Assembly: GCF_017916475.1 (NCBI RefSeq)
Contig: NZ_JAFMTB010000002.1
Coordinates: 868,001 to 932,000, forward strand
Length of the DNA: 64,000 bases
Direction: 5' to 3'
Source: Patulibacter sp. SYSU D01012
GTDB lineage: Bacteria; Actinomycetota; Thermoleophilia; Solirubrobacterales; Solirubrobacteraceae
Shown here: in pieces, positions 47,171-57,170 of the stretch
Layout of the letters: each line of letters begins with the position of its first letter
How positions within the stretch are numbered: position 1 is the stretch's first letter
Notes under the pieces: generated by a model
Database searches by the model: none
What the model saw: only the letters and a program-made list of their open reading frames with translations
Told to the model about the DNA's origin: nothing
Position numbers and translations under genes: made by a program

Positions 47171-47193
47171 GGGCCGGGGCGTCGCCCCGGCCC
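47171..47193 (-). terminator. Hairpin terminator of glyA
   Basis: Perfect 10-bp stem GGGCCGGGGC / GCCCCGGCCC with loop GTC, starting 9 bp after the glyA stop. Confidence 0.7.
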
Positions 47194-47202
47194 CGTGGCC
47201 GC

Positions 47203-48501
47203 TCAGCCCAGCTGGGTGTAGAGCGGGTGGGCGGCCGCGACGGCGGCGACGCGGGCGGCCAGGTCCTCGCGCTGGGCGGCGAAGCCGGCGTCGTCCGCGC
47301 TCAGCGCGGCGCCGATGATCCGGCCGACCTCGCGGAAGTCGTCGACGCTGAGGCCCCGCGTCGCGAGCGCGGACGTGCCGACGCGCAGGCCGGACGTCAC
47401 CATCGGCGGGCGCGGGTCGAACGGCACCGCGTTGCGGTTGACCGTGATGCCGACCTCGTGCAGGCGGTCCTCGGCCTGCTGGCCGTCGAGCGGGGTGTCG
47501 CGCAGGTCGACGAGCACCAGGTGCACGTCGGTGCCGCCCGTGAGGACGTTGAGGCCGCCGGCGCCGGCGCCGTCACGGGTGGCGAGGAGCTCCTCGGCCA
47601 GGACGCGCGCGCCCGCGATCGTGCGCTCCTGGCGCTCCTTGAACTCGGGCGCCGCGGCGATCTTCAGCGCGACGGCCTTCGCGGCGATGACGTGCTCGAG
47701 CGGACCGCCCTGCTGGCCGGGGAAGACGGCCTGGTCGATCTTCTTCTGGTGCTCGGCGCGGCACAGGATGATGCCCGAGCGCGGGCCGCCCAGCGTCTTG
47801 TGGACCGTCGTCGTCACGACGTCGGCGTGCGGGACGGGGCTGGGGTGCAGGCCGGCGGCGACGAGGCCGGCGAAGTGCGCCATGTCGACCCACAGGTACG
47901 CGCCGACCTCGTCCGCGATCTCGCGGAAGCGCGCGAAGTCCATCTGGCGCGGGTACGCGGACCAGCCGGCGACGATCATCTTCGGCTTCGTCTCGCGGGC
48001 GAGCTGCGCGACGGCGTCCATGTCGACCTGCGACGTCTCGCGGTCGACCTCGTAGGCGACGATGTCGTACAGGCGGCCCGAGACGTTGAGCTTCATCCCG
48101 TGGCTGAGGTGGCCGCCGTGGGCGAGCGAGAGGCCCATGACGCGGTCGCCCGGCTGCAGGAGCGCGTGGTAGACGGCGTTGTTCGCCTGCGCGCCCGAGT
48201 GCGGCTGGACGTTGGCGTGCTCGGCGCCGAAGAGCGCCTTGGCGCGGTCGATCGCGAGCTGCTCGACGACGTCGACGTGCTCGCAGCCGCCGTAGTACCG
48301 GCGGCCCGGGTAGCCCTCGGCGTACTTGTTCGTCAGCACGGAGCCCTGGCACTCCAGGACCGCCTGCGGCACGAAGTTCTCCGAGGCGATCATCTCCAGC
48401 GTGTCCTGCTGGCGGCGCAGCTCGGCGCCGACGGCGGCGGCGACCTCGGGGTCGACCTCGGCCAGCGGGGCGTTGAAGAAGTCGGGCGGCAGGGCGGACA
48501 C
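47203..48501 (-). CDS. glyA: Serine hydroxymethyltransferase
   Basis: 432 residues. The PLP Lys is in [18 protein letters not shown] near residue 230. The folate and substrate motifs [36 protein letters not shown] and [18 protein letters not shown] are intact. It interconverts serine and glycine with tetrahydrofolate. I use the GTG at 48501, which has GAGGAG 6 nt before it; a longer frame upstream is the ZTP riboswitch, not protein. Confidence 0.95.
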   Translation of the reverse strand: MSALPPDFFNAPLAEVDPEVAAAVGAELRRQQDTLEMIASENFVPQAVLECQGSVLTNKYAEGYPGRRYYGGCEHVDVVEQLAIDRAKALFGAEHANVQPHSGAQANNAVYHALLQPGDRVMGLSLAHGGHLSHGMKLNVSGRLYDIVAYEVDRETSQVDMDAVAQLARETKPKMIVAGWSAYPRQMDFARFREIADEVGAYLWVDMAHFAGLVAAGLHPSPVPHADVVTTTVHKTLGGPRSGIILCRAEHQKKIDQAVFPGQQGGPLEHVIAAKAVALKIAAAPEFKERQERTIAGARVLAEELLATRDGAGAGGLNVLTGGTDVHLVLVDLRDTPLDGQQAEDRLHEVGITVNRNAVPFDPRPPMVTSGLRVGTSALATRGLSVDDFREVGRIIGAALSADDAGFAAQREDLAARVAAVAAAHPLYTQLG

Positions 48502-48535
48502 GGGCGTCTCCTCGGGGTGGTGCGGACGTGCGGTA

Positions 48536-48614
48536 CGGGTGCCCAGGCGCGCGGCGGTGCTGCGTGTCGCTTCCCGGTGGTCCGTTCCACCCGAGGCGCC
48601 AGTCACGACAGCCT
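48536..48614 (-). promoter_or_regulatory. ZTP (pfl) riboswitch upstream of glyA
   Basis: On the minus strand the leader contains the conserved pfl-motif blocks in order: TCGTGACTGGCG, then GGTGGAAC with its pairing partner ACCACCGGGAAGCG, and, after a variable linker, CCGCGCGCCTGGGCA. The first and last blocks form the pseudoknot pair of this family. A TAGGCT -10 box (48618-48623) lies just before it. ZTP/ZMP accumulates when 10-formyl-THF is short, so switching on glyA restores one-carbon units, a known pairing. Confidence 0.88.
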
Positions 48615-48653
48615 CAGAGCCTAGCGGCCGGGCGGGCGGCGCCGGCTGTCGCC

Positions 48654-49148
48654 TCAGTGCGTCGGCTGGCCCGGCGGGATGTCCGCGGACACCGGCGCCG
48701 TCCCGTCACCCCCGCCCTCGACGTCGGCGATCTCGAGGACGCGGCGCTCGTGGCGGCCGCCCTCGAAGTCCGTCGTCAGGAACGCGGCCACGATCGGCTC
48801 CGCGTCGGCGCCCGACAGGCGCGCCTGCGACAGGCCGAGCACGTTGATGCCGTTGTGCTTGCGGGCCATGACGGCCTCGTCGGCGTCGTGGGCGTTGACC
48901 GCGCGGATGCCCTGGATCTTGTTCGCGGTGATCGTCACGCCGTTGCCGGAGCCGCAGACGACGACGGCCCGCTCGGCGTCGCCGCCGGCGACCATGCGCG
49001 CGGCGGTCGCGGCGTACTGGGGGTAGTCCGTCGACTCCGCCGAGGTCGTGCCGGCGTCGACGACCTCGTGACCCTGCCCCTGGAGGGCGTCCTTCACGTG
49101 CTCCTTGAGCTCGAACCCGGCGTGGTCGGAGGCGACGGCGATCCGCAT
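48654..49148 (-). CDS. rpiB: Ribose-5-phosphate isomerase B
   Basis: 164 residues. It opens [18 protein letters not shown] with the catalytic Cys in [16 protein letters not shown] and the [20 protein letters not shown] segment, all RpiB/LacAB signatures. It interconverts ribose-5-P and ribulose-5-P. ATG 49148 follows TACGAT (49155-49160) by 6 nt. It lies just upstream of the riboswitch-glyA unit on the same strand. Confidence 0.95.
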   Translation of the reverse strand: MRIAVASDHAGFELKEHVKDALQGQGHEVVDAGTTSAESTDYPQYAATAARMVAGGDAERAVVVCGSGNGVTITANKIQGIRAVNAHDADEAVMARKHNGINVLGLSQARLSGADAEPIVAAFLTTDFEGGRHERRVLEIADVEGGGDGTAPVSADIPPGQPTH

Positions 49149-49211
49149 GGCCGCATCGTACGGCCCCTCCCCTCGCCGCGCACGGCGCCGGGCCGCCGGT
49201 CGCGGGCGGGC

Positions 49212-49850
49212 TCAGGCCGGCGGCAGGACGCCGTCGAGCCGGGCCGCGATCGCGGTCCGGGGCAGGGCGCCCTCGCGGACGAGGTCCCAGCCCGCGCCCT
49301 CGTGCGCGCGCCGCAGGTCGACGATCGTCGACGGTCGCCCGGGCCGGGGCCCGGCGTCGCGCACCAGCCGCGCGGCCGCGCGGATCGACGGGGGCACGGC
49401 GTCCAGCGTGGCGGGGTCGGGCCCGCCCGCCCGGTTGGCGCTCGTCTGCACGACGGGCGGGGCGTTGACCGGCTGCGCGAGGCGGGGCACGCGGACGCCG
49501 AGCGTGCCCGGCGCGTCGCCGGCCGCGGCGGGGAACGCGCCGCCCGGGTTGGGCAGCAGCACCCCGACGGGGCCGGGCAGCAGGCGCGGCAGCGCGGCGA
49601 GGACGGCCGCGGGCACGGCGTCGCGCAGCGCCGCGAGCGCCGCGTCGAGCGACCAGAAGAGGACGGAGGAGGGCTTGCCGGGATCGCGGTCCTTCAGCGC
49701 CGCCATCCGGGCGACGGCCTCGGGGCGCGACGGGTCCGCCGCCAGCCCGTAGACGGTCTCGGCCGGGAAGAGGACGACCTCGCCGGCCGCCGTCGCGGCG
49801 GTCATCGCCCGCACGTCGTCGGGCGTCAGCGGCAGGACGTCGTCGCTCAC
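49212..49850 (-). CDS. L-threonylcarbamoyladenylate synthase (Sua5/YciO/YrdC family)
   Basis: 212 residues. Motifs are VLFPAETVYGLAADPSRPEAV, the nucleotide-binding KDRDPGKPSSVL (the usual KxRp site) and VQTSANRAGGPDP. It makes threonylcarbamoyl-AMP for the t6A37 tRNA modification. The GTG start overlaps the prmC stop (GTGA), so the two are coupled. The Sua5 extension domain is absent, so it is YrdC-sized. Confidence 0.92.
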   Translation of the reverse strand: MSDDVLPLTPDDVRAMTAATAAGEVVLFPAETVYGLAADPSRPEAVARMAALKDRDPGKPSSVLFWSLDAALAALRDAVPAAVLAALPRLLPGPVGVLLPNPGGAFPAAAGDAPGTLGVRVPRLAQPVNAPPVVQTSANRAGGPDPATLDAVPPSIRAAARLVRDAGPRPGRPSTIVDLRRAHEGAGWDLVREGALPRTAIAARLDGVLPPA

Positions 49851-50710
49851 GCCGCCTTCCCCACGGCGGCGCGCGCCACGACGACGCGCCCGATGCCCGC
49901 CAGGTCGTCGCGCGTCTCGGTCGCCGCGAACCCGGCCTGCCGCGCCAGCGCCTCCGTCGCCGGCGCCTGCCCCCGGCCGATCTCGAGGGCCACCAGGTCC
50001 GCCTCCGCCGCGCGCGCGGCGGGCAGCAGCCGGCGGACGACGTCCAACCCGTCCGGTCCGCCGAAGAGCGCCAGGTGCGGGTCGTGGTCGCGCACCTCGG
50101 GCGCCAGGGTCGCGCGGTCGGTCTCGGGCACGTACGGCGGGTTGGAGAGGACGGCGAGCGGCCGCCCGCCCCGGTCGGCCGGGACGGCGTCGGCGAGCAG
50201 GTCGCCCTCGTGGAAGGCGACGTGGAGTCCCAGGCGCGCGGCGTTGGCCCGGGCGACGTCGAGCGCGTCGCGCGAGACGTCGGTGGCGTGCAGCTCGAGG
50301 TCGGGGCGCTCGTCGGCGAGCGCCAGCGCGACGGCGCCGCTGCCCGTGCCGACGTCCACGACGATCGCGCCGCGCGGCAGCTCCAGGCCCACCTCGACGA
50401 GCAGCTCCGTCTCGGGCCGCGGGATCAGCACGCGCGAGTCGACGTGGAGGTCGAGGTGACGGAAGCCGCGCACGCCCGTCAGGTGCGCCACGGACGCCCG
50501 GACCTCGGCGCGCCCGCGCTCCAGCGCCTCGACCGCGGCGGCCTGCGCGTCGGTCAGCGGCCGGTCCGGCGAGAGGAACAGCCGCGCGCGGTCGGCCCCG
50601 ATCGCGTGCGCGACGAGCAGCTCGGCGTCGAGCCGGGGGGTGTCGAGCTCCGCGGCGGCGAAGCGGGCGGTGAGGCGGCGGACCGCGGCGCCGACCGTCC
50701 CCGCGCTCAC
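49847..50710 (-). CDS. prmC: Peptide chain release factor N5-glutamine methyltransferase
   Basis: 287 residues. A helical N-domain (LTARFAAAELDTPRLDAELL) precedes the SAM-binding fold with VVDVGTGSGAVALALADE and the catalytic VLSNPPYVPETD (NPPY). It methylates the GGQ glutamine of RF1 and RF2; prfA lies directly upstream, overlapping through GTGA (prmC GTG at 50710). Confidence 0.94.
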   Translation of the reverse strand: MSAGTVGAAVRRLTARFAAAELDTPRLDAELLVAHAIGADRARLFLSPDRPLTDAQAAAVEALERGRAEVRASVAHLTGVRGFRHLDLHVDSRVLIPRPETELLVEVGLELPRGAIVVDVGTGSGAVALALADERPDLELHATDVSRDALDVARANAARLGLHVAFHEGDLLADAVPADRGGRPLAVLSNPPYVPETDRATLAPEVRDHDPHLALFGGPDGLDVVRRLLPAARAAEADLVALEIGRGQAPATEALARQAGFAATETRDDLAGIGRVVVARAAVGKAA

Positions 50711-51768
50711 GTGCCCGGCTGGGTGCTCTGGGCCTGCAGCTCGAGCAGGCGGCGCTTCTCGTCCGCCTGCAGGCCGTTCGTGAACTCCTCGAGGTCGCCC
50801 TCCAGGATGCCCTCGAGCGCGTACTTCGTGAGCTTGATGCGGTGGTCGGTGACCCGACCCTCGCCGTAGTTGTACGTGCGGATCTTCTCCGCGCGGTCGC
50901 CCGTGCCGACCTGGGCGGAGCGCGCCGCGGCCTGCTCGGCGCGCTGCTCGGCGACGGCGTGCTCGTACAGACGGGCGCGCAGCACGCGCAGGGCCTTCTC
51001 GCGGTTCTGCAGCTGCGACTTCTCGTCCTGCATCGACACCACGACGCCGGACGGCTTGTGCGTGATCCGCACCGCGGAGTCCGTCGTGTTGACGGACTGG
51101 CCGCCGGGACCGGACGACCGGTAGACGTCGATCTGCAGGTCGTTCTGGTCGATGTGGATGTCGACGTCCTCCGCCTCGGGCAGGACGGCGACGGTGCAGG
51201 TGGAGGTGTGGATGCGGCCCTGCGTCTCCGTGGCCGGAACGCGCTGGACGCGGTGGGTGCCGGCCTCCCACTTGAAGACCGAGAACGCGCCCTCGCCCTT
51301 CACCGCGAACGTGTACTTGCCGTCGGACACCTGGAGCGGCTCGGTCTTGAAGCCGCGACGCTCGGCGTACTTCGTGAGCATGCGGTAGACGTCGCCGGCC
51401 CACAGGTCGGCCTCCTCGCCCCCCGCGCCGCCCTGGATCTCGACGATGACGTCCTTGTCGTCGTTGGGGTCGGGGTCGACCATGGAGACGCGGATCTCCT
51501 CCTCCAGCTCGCCGATCCGCTCGCGGGCGGTCTCGAGCAGCTCGCGCAGCTCGGGGTCCTCCCCCTCCTCGAGCATCTCGCGGGCGCCGGCGGCGTCGTC
51601 GACGGCGCGCCGCCACTCCGTGGCGAGCGCGTTCGCGCCCTGCATGCGGCGGTACTCCCGCCCGACCTCGGCGTAGCGCTGCCGGTCCCCGATCACGGCG
51701 GGGTCCACGATCTGGGTCTCCAGCTCGGCGAACCGGGCCTCGATCTGCTCCACCAGCGCTTCGATCAC
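50707..51768 (-). CDS. prfA: Peptide chain release factor 1
   Basis: 353 residues. The codon-recognition tripeptide is PAT (RVPATETQGRIHTS), marking RF1 (UAG/UAA). GGQ is in SSGPGGQSVNTTDSAVRITH. The N-terminal coiled coil opens LVEQIEARFAELETQI. The GTG start at 51768 is 8 nt past TACGCT (51777-51782). It heads the coupled set prfA-prmC-sua5. Confidence 0.96.
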   Translation of the reverse strand: MIEALVEQIEARFAELETQIVDPAVIGDRQRYAEVGREYRRMQGANALATEWRRAVDDAAGAREMLEEGEDPELRELLETARERIGELEEEIRVSMVDPDPNDDKDVIVEIQGGAGGEEADLWAGDVYRMLTKYAERRGFKTEPLQVSDGKYTFAVKGEGAFSVFKWEAGTHRVQRVPATETQGRIHTSTCTVAVLPEAEDVDIHIDQNDLQIDVYRSSGPGGQSVNTTDSAVRITHKPSGVVVSMQDEKSQLQNREKALRVLRARLYEHAVAEQRAEQAAARSAQVGTGDRAEKIRTYNYGEGRVTDHRIKLTKYALEGILEGDLEEFTNGLQADEKRRLLELQAQSTQPGT

Positions 51769-51821
51769 GACGACCGAGCGTACCGCCTCCGCGCCGCCCG
51801 ACCCGCGCGCCCGTCGCGGGC

Positions 51822-52832
51822 CTACGCCGCGACCTCGGCGCCGACGCGCTCGCGCGCGCTGGCGGCGCGCGGGTCCTCGCGGTCCAGGACGGTCGCCAGG
51901 GCGGCGATGGCGACCTGCAGCTGGTCGCGGTCCGGCGTCCGCGTCGTCAGGCGCTGGAGCTGCAGCCCCGGCCACGTCAGCGCCGCCACGAGCGGCACGT
52001 GGCGGTAGCGGCCCGCCAGCTTCAGCAGCTCGAACGCGACGCCCACCACGAGCGGGATGCCGACGACGCGGCTGGCCAGCAGCCACGGCAGCGCCGGGGT
52101 CCCCACGGGCGCGAAGACGAAGATCGCCACGATCATCGCGATGAGCAGGAAGCTCGTGCCGCAGCGGGGATGCAGCCGGCTGAAGCGCGACGCGTTCTCC
52201 GGCGTCAGCGCGAGGCCCGCCTCGTAGCAGGCGATGGTCTGGTGCTCGGCCCCGTGGTACTCGAAGACGCGCCGCATGTCCGCCATCCGCGTGACGAGGA
52301 CGAGGTAGGCGAGGAAGATCGCGGTGCGCACCACGCCCTCGACGAGCCAGAACAGCAGGCCCTCCCCCAGCACGTCCTGCAGCAGGCTGGTCAGGCCGAC
52401 GGGCGCGAGGAAGAACAGGCCGACCGCGATCGCCAGCCCGCCGAGCCCCGCCAGGAGCCACGACCCGCGGCCGATCTCGGGCGCGTCGTCGGCGCTCTGC
52501 GCGTCCGCGGCCATCCGCAGGGCGCGGAAGCCGATCCGCAGCGCCTCGCCGAGCGCGACGACGCCGCGCAGCACGGGCAGCCGCAGCAGGCGGTGGCGGG
52601 TGAGCGCGGAAGAGAACGGGTGCACCGCCACGGCGATGTCGCCGAGCGCGGGCTCGCCGGCGGGCAGCACGCCGTCGACGAGCTGCTCGGGGTGCGGGCG
52701 GCGGACGGCGAGCGCCCACGTCCGGACGCCGCGCATCATCACGCCCTCGACGACCGCCTGACCGCCGACGGGAGCGTCCTGCGGGCGCGCGGCCGCGCGC
52801 GGGTGGGGGCCGACGGGCCCGTGCCGGGTCAC
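51822..52832 (-). CDS. DUF1385 family membrane protein (YqhQ-like)
   Basis: 336 residues from the GTG at 52832. It has the family start APVGGQAVVEGVMMRGVRTW, a middle YHGAEHQTIACYEAG and NASRFSRLHPRCGTSFLLI, and about five membrane helices. The role is unknown; the gene is widely conserved next to prfA and rpmE. An open frame continues to 53015 but that would overlap rpmE and add Arg/Pro-rich sequence, so I use 52832. Confidence 0.85.
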   Translation of the reverse strand: MTRHGPVGPHPRAAARPQDAPVGGQAVVEGVMMRGVRTWALAVRRPHPEQLVDGVLPAGEPALGDIAVAVHPFSSALTRHRLLRLPVLRGVVALGEALRIGFRALRMAADAQSADDAPEIGRGSWLLAGLGGLAIAVGLFFLAPVGLTSLLQDVLGEGLLFWLVEGVVRTAIFLAYLVLVTRMADMRRVFEYHGAEHQTIACYEAGLALTPENASRFSRLHPRCGTSFLLIAMIVAIFVFAPVGTPALPWLLASRVVGIPLVVGVAFELLKLAGRYRHVPLVAALTWPGLQLQRLTTRTPDRDQLQVAIAALATVLDREDPRAASARERVGAEVAA

Positions 52833-52974
52833 GGTGCGGTCCCGGGACGACGACGGCCGGCGACGGGCGCCGGCCGGGGCGTCCGGAGCCGTGCGGGCCC
52901 CCGGACGCACGTCGCGCTCCGCGGCGTCCGGCGCGTCCTGGTCGAACGGACGCCGGAGGCCGGGGCGCGGAGGA

Positions 52975-53241
52975 CTACTCGCTCGCGGCGTCCTCGGCCT
53001 GGCGCTTCGCGGCACGGCGGCGGAAGCGCTCGACGCGACCGGCGGTGTCGACGATCTTCTGCTTGCCCGTGTAGAACGGGTGCGACGCGGACGAGAGCTC
53101 CACGTCGATGACGGGGTACGTCTCGCCGTCGAGCTCGATCGTCTTCGAGCTCTTGACGGTGGAGCGGGTCAGGAAGGTGGCCCCGGCACCCTGGTCCCGG
53201 AACACCACGGGCGCGTACTCGGGGTGGATGTCGTTCTTCAT
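52975..53241 (-). CDS. rpmE2: 50S ribosomal protein L31, type B
   Basis: 88 residues: [32 protein letters not shown], then [20 protein letters not shown] and a basic tail. The CxxC zinc pairs of type-A L31 are absent, so this is the zinc-independent type B (C-minus) form. Only this form is visible here, in the place normally held by rpmE before prfA; elsewhere it often replaces type A under zinc limitation. The ATG is 9 nt past TATCGT (53251-53256). Confidence 0.94.
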   Translation of the reverse strand: MKNDIHPEYAPVVFRDQGAGATFLTRSTVKSSKTIELDGETYPVIDVELSSASHPFYTGKQKIVDTAGRVERFRRRAAKRQAEDAASE

Positions 53242-53261
53242 CGTCGGGGGACGATAGCGGG

Positions 53262-54110
53262 TCAGCCCGCCTCGGGGCCGCACGGCACCGTGACGGCGTT
53301 GTCCGTCTCGTCGCGCTCGTCGATCTCGCCGGCCGGGTCGACCGTCACGACGACGGGCTGGCCGCTCACGCACCGGCGACCGGGCACGAGCGCCACGTCG
53401 TCGGCCGCGGCGGGCACGAACGAGGTGCCGGCCAGCACGACGTCGCCCTGGCGCACCGTCACCCCGACGGACCGCCCGGCCAGCGCGGCCAGCCGGCTGG
53501 TGCGGACGGGGACGCGGTAGACGACCTGGCCCCCGACGGCGCCGGGGATCCACGGTGCGGCGGCGCCCACGGCCAGGTTGGGACGCGGATCGACCACCCG
53601 GCAGGCGCGGCTCGTCCGGCCGACGGCGAGGGTGGTGTCGGCGAACGCCCAGCGGAAGCGCACCCGCAGGCGGTACGACGCCCCGGGGCGCAGGCCGCGG
53701 ACCGTGATCTTGCGGCGCATGCTGGCGGCGCCCGGGCGGGCGTCCTCCATCTGGCCGAGGCCCTGGGGCGCGGCGGCGCCCGTGAGCGTCGTCCAGCGGC
53801 CCCCGGGCGCCTTCTCCTGCAGGGTCGTGCGGAAGCCGTAGGTGCGGGCCGGCGGGAGGGCCCGCATCGTGACGGTGAAGGACGCGGCGCGCGCCTGCGG
53901 GTCCGTCGCGGACGTGGTGCAGGTGCCGCGGCCGACCTTGGCGGCGTCCGCCGGGGCGGCGGACGGGGTGGCCGCGGCCGCGGGGGCGGCGGCCAGGACG
54001 AGACCGGCGAGCGCGGCGGCGGCGGTCAGGGGGGCGGAGAGGCGTGAGGAGGGTGTGGCGGGCAACGTGGTCGGGGGCCGAGGGGCAGGGGGATCCGGGA
54101 GCGCCATCAT
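53262..54110 (-). CDS. Secreted protein with CARDB-like adhesion domain
   Basis: About 282 residues. A Pro-rich start and hydrophobic [19 protein letters not shown] form a signal peptide. The mature part is all-beta: a fibronectin-like region (residues about 60-165, with [20 protein letters not shown]), then a CARDB-type domain ([18 protein letters not shown] to [17 protein letters not shown]). Six or so Cys could pair outside the cell. Two ATGs are adjacent at the start (54110, 54107). The function is unknown; a surface or wall-bound role is likely. Confidence 0.75.
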   Translation of the reverse strand: MMALPDPPAPRPPTTLPATPSSRLSAPLTAAAALAGLVLAAAPAAAATPSAAPADAAKVGRGTCTTSATDPQARAASFTVTMRALPPARTYGFRTTLQEKAPGGRWTTLTGAAAPQGLGQMEDARPGAASMRRKITVRGLRPGASYRLRVRFRWAFADTTLAVGRTSRACRVVDPRPNLAVGAAAPWIPGAVGGQVVYRVPVRTSRLAALAGRSVGVTVRQGDVVLAGTSFVPAAADDVALVPGRRCVSGQPVVVTVDPAGEIDERDETDNAVTVPCGPEAG

Positions 54111-54331
54111 GCCGCACCCGCTGTCGTCCAGAAACAGCGGCGAGGCCCCGGAGTTGCGGCGAAGCTGCGGGGGCCCGGCCGCCGCGACCCCCGGGGCGTC
54201 CCCCAGGGCGCCCCGGGGGCCGGGCGGTCCGCCGGAGGGAGGAGACGCCGGCGCGGGCTCCGTCCTGCGACGGAGGCGGGTCCGGCCCCGCGCCCGATGC
54301 GCGGGCAGCCGGCGACCCCCACGCTGGATCC
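54111..54331. other. Divergent intergenic region
   Basis: 221 bp between a secreted-protein gene (minus) and an ABC transporter operon (plus). It holds an 11-bp-stem inverted repeat (54188-54219, arms CCCCCGGGGCG / CGCCCCGGGGG) and a smaller one, CTCCGTC-CTGC-GACGGAG (54258-54275). The latter lies 57 bp before the ABC start, where it could serve as an operator. No clear promoter consensus is seen apart from CACGCT 6 nt before the ATG at 54332. Confidence 0.4.
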
Positions 54332-55057
54332 ATGCTCCCTGACGCTCCCGGCCCCGGCGCCGGCACCCCTCCGCTCCTGACCGGTCGCGGCCTGACGAAG
54401 GGCTACGGCGGCGCGCCCGTCCTGCATGGCGTCGACGTCGACGTCCACCGCGGGCGCGCGCTGGCGATCGTCGGCCCGTCCGGGTCGGGCAAGTCGACGC
54501 TGCTCCACGTCCTCGCGGCCGTCCTGCCGCCCGACGACGGCGCGGTCGTGCTCGAGGGGCGGCGGATCGACGACCGCGGCGAGCGTGCCCGCGCCGCCCT
54601 GCGCCGCAGCACGTTCGGCTTCGTCTTCCAGCAGGGCCTGCTCGTCCCCGAGCTGGACGCCGACGAGAACGTCGCGCTGCCGATGCTGCTCGGCGGCGCA
54701 TCGCGCGGCCCGGCGCTCCGCACGGCCCGCGAGTGGCTCGGCCGGCTGGGCATCGGCGACCTCGTCGCCCGCCGCCCGGGCGAGATGTCGGGCGGGCAGA
54801 TGCAGCGCGTGGCCGTCGCCCGCGCCCTCGCCCACGGGCCCGCGATCGTGTTCGCCGACGAGCCGACCGGCGCGCTCGACACCGACACGGCGGCGGAGAC
54901 CGCCGACCTGCTCTTCGCGACCGTGCGCGAGTCCGGGTCGGCGCTCGTCGTCATCACGCACGACCTGGCCCTGGCGGCCCGCGCCGACGACGCCGTGTCC
55001 ATCCGGCGCGGCGCGCTCGAGCCCGTCGTCCTCGAGCCCGCGACGGTGGCCGCATGA
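54332..55057 (+). CDS. ABC transporter ATP-binding protein (MacB/LolD-type)
   Basis: 241 residues. Walker A is [15 protein letters not shown] near residue 50, the Q-loop region [18 protein letters not shown], signature [16 protein letters not shown], Walker [13 protein letters not shown] and H-loop [10 protein letters not shown]. The DEPTGALD sequence is typical of the MacB/LolD/FtsE branch that works with FtsX-like permeases, as the overlapping next gene confirms. Confidence 0.9.
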   Translation: MLPDAPGPGAGTPPLLTGRGLTKGYGGAPVLHGVDVDVHRGRALAIVGPSGSGKSTLLHVLAAVLPPDDGAVVLEGRRIDDRGERARAALRRSTFGFVFQQGLLVPELDADENVALPMLLGGASRGPALRTAREWLGRLGIGDLVARRPGEMSGGQMQRVAVARALAHGPAIVFADEPTGALDTDTAAETADLLFATVRESGSALVVITHDLALAARADDAVSIRRGALEPVVLEPATVAA

Positions 55058-57087
55058 GCGCGCTCGCGTTCGCGCTGCGGATCTGGCGGCGCGACCGGAC
55101 GACCCGGCGCGGCGCGGCGCTGACGGCGGCGGCGATCGGCGTCGCCGCCGCCCTGATCGTGGCGCTCGCCGCGGTCCCCGGCGCGCTCGAGCGGCGGGCC
55201 GACCGCGTCGCCTGGCGCGGCGGCGACCCGAGCGAGCTGGTCGAGACGCACACGACGGCCCTCGACCCCCGGACCGCCCCGGTGCTGGTGTCGACGACGG
55301 CGTACGAGGTCGGCGGCCGCACGATCCAGCAGATCGGGATCGCCACCCGTCGGCGGATCGCGCCGCCCGCCGGCCTGCCGCGGGTGCCCGCGCCCGGCGA
55401 GGTCCTCGTCTCCCCCGCCGTCCACCGGCTGCTCGACGGGCCGGACGGCGACGCCCTCCGCGCCTCGCTGCCGGGCCGGGTCGTCGGGACGGTCGGCGAC
55501 GCCGCGCTCACGGGCCCCGAGGAGCGCGTCGTGGTGGCCGGCCTGCGTCCAGCGGCGCTGGCCGGGATCGTGAGCGACACGAACGGCACGACCGTGGCCG
55601 CCGTGGGCGCCCTGCGGGGCGCGACGGCCGAGGCCGCGCCGTTCTACGTCGCCCTCGTGTGGATCGCGCTGGCGCTGCTCGTCCTGCCGACCGTCGCGCT
55701 CGCGATGCAGATCGCGCGCCTCCTCGCCACGCGGCGGGAGGAGCGGACGGCCGCGCTGCAGCTCGTCGGCGCGGATCCGGTGTGGACGCTGCGGGCCGCC
55801 GTCGCCGAGACGGCCCTGGCGGCCGCCGCCGGCGCGCTCGTCGGCGTGCTCGTCGGGCTGCCGGTGGCGCGGTTCGCCCTCGTCCACGTGTCGTTCAACG
55901 GCACGACGTGGTTCGCGGGCGACCTGACCAGCCCCACGGCGATCGTGCTGGCGGCGCTCCTCGGGCTGCCGGCGCTCACGGCGCTGGGCACCGCGGTCGC
56001 GCAGCGCCGCACGGGCGGGGCCCTGGGCACGATCCAGCGGCATCGCCCGAAGCCCCTGAGCCCCGCGCGCCTGCTGCTGCTGCCCGTCGCCGCGACGGCG
56101 ATGGTCTGGGGTCTGCGGTCGCTGGACGGCGAGGGCACGGTGCTCCCGCTGCTGATCGCCCTCGCCTCCGTCGTCCTGGCGACGAGCGTCGTCGGCCCGT
56201 GGGTGGTGCTGGCGTTCGGCCAGGTCATCCGGACGCTCTGGCGGCGACCCGCGACCCTGCTCGCCGCCCGCCGGATGATCGACGAGCCGCGCGCCGTCTG
56301 GCGGATCGCGAGCGGCCCGGTGCTGGCCGCGTTCGTCGCCGCGACGATGCTCGGGGCGGCCCCGACCATGGAGGACGCGCAGGACGTCACCGCGACGCCG
56401 TTCGGCGAGCGCCACCTCGTCGTCCCGCTCGACGCCCGCCAGGCCCCGGACGCCGCGGCGGCGGTCGCCCGGCGGCTCGGCCCCGGCGCCCGCGTCGGCC
56501 TGTACCCCACCGGCGCCGACGGGACGTCCGCCCCGCTCTCCGCCCGCGCCGCGCGGCGGGAGGCGGAGGTCGACCTGGTGATCGCGACCGGCCGCGACGC
56601 GGGGGCGCGCGACCGCGCCGCGGCGGCGGTGGCCCGCGAGCTGCCGGGCGCCGGCGCGGCCGGAGCCGGCCGCACGGACCCGCGCATCGGGATCGTCCGG
56701 ACGATCTTCGCCGGCGCGGCCGGGACGCTCGTGCTGGCGTCCCTGCTCGCGGCGCTCGCCACCGCGGTCACGTCCGTCGGATCGGTCCTGGACCGCCGCC
56801 GGACCCTCGCGGCGCTGCGCATGGCGGGCACGCCCGTCGGGGTGCTGCGGCGCACGATGCAGCGCGAGGTGGCGCTGCCGACGGTGCTCGGCGTCGTGCT
56901 GTCCGGCGCGGCGGGCGCGCTCTTCTCGGCCGCCCTGATCACCGTCGGCGGGTCCGACCCGATCGACGTGCTCAACCTGCCGCTCGTCGCCGCGCTCGCC
57001 GTCGGCGCCGGCCTGCCGGTCCTCGCCGTCCGGGCCGCCGGCACGACGATCGAGCGCGTCACGGACGGCGGCCCCGCCGCGGAGTGA
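55054..57087 (+). CDS. FtsX-like permease of ABC transporter
   Basis: 677 residues; the start overlaps the ATPase stop (ATGA). It has the double-FtsX layout: an N-terminal helix (AALTAAAIGVAAALIVALAA), an extracytoplasmic domain, three helices with LLATRREERTAALQLVGADP, further membrane helices near the middle, a second outer domain (about 415-530) and a last set with RRRTLAALRMAGTPVGVLRR. Such ABC3 transporters export antimicrobials or lipoproteins or act as mechanotransmitters; the substrate is unknown, and no sensor kinase pair is adjacent. Confidence 0.88.
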   Translation: MSALAFALRIWRRDRTTRRGAALTAAAIGVAAALIVALAAVPGALERRADRVAWRGGDPSELVETHTTALDPRTAPVLVSTTAYEVGGRTIQQIGIATRRRIAPPAGLPRVPAPGEVLVSPAVHRLLDGPDGDALRASLPGRVVGTVGDAALTGPEERVVVAGLRPAALAGIVSDTNGTTVAAVGALRGATAEAAPFYVALVWIALALLVLPTVALAMQIARLLATRREERTAALQLVGADPVWTLRAAVAETALAAAAGALVGVLVGLPVARFALVHVSFNGTTWFAGDLTSPTAIVLAALLGLPALTALGTAVAQRRTGGALGTIQRHRPKPLSPARLLLLPVAATAMVWGLRSLDGEGTVLPLLIALASVVLATSVVGPWVVLAFGQVIRTLWRRPATLLAARRMIDEPRAVWRIASGPVLAAFVAATMLGAAPTMEDAQDVTATPFGERHLVVPLDARQAPDAAAAVARRLGPGARVGLYPTGADGTSAPLSARAARREAEVDLVIATGRDAGARDRAAAAVARELPGAGAAGAGRTDPRIGIVRTIFAGAAGTLVLASLLAALATAVTSVGSVLDRRRTLAALRMAGTPVGVLRRTMQREVALPTVLGVVLSGAAGALFSAALITVGGSDPIDVLNLPLVAALAVGAGLPVLAVRAAGTTIERVTDGGPAAE

Positions 57088-57105
57088 CCCCCGCCCTCGG
57101 GAACG

Positions 57106-57134
57106 CGAACGGCGCCGCGATGCGGCGCCGTTCG
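57106..57134. terminator. Bidirectional terminator
   Basis: Perfect 13-bp stem CGAACGGCGCCGC / GCGGCGCCGTTCG with loop GAT between the convergent permease and ETF-QO genes. Confidence 0.78.
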
Positions 57135-57170
57135 TCGTCCTGCGGGAGCGCGCCGGGGCGCGCGGGCGGA

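Noticed and set aside
48502-48606. N-terminal extension of glyA
   Set aside because: The extra codons coincide with the ZTP riboswitch blocks, and the GTG at 48501 has a proper Shine-Dalgarno and gives the standard protein length.
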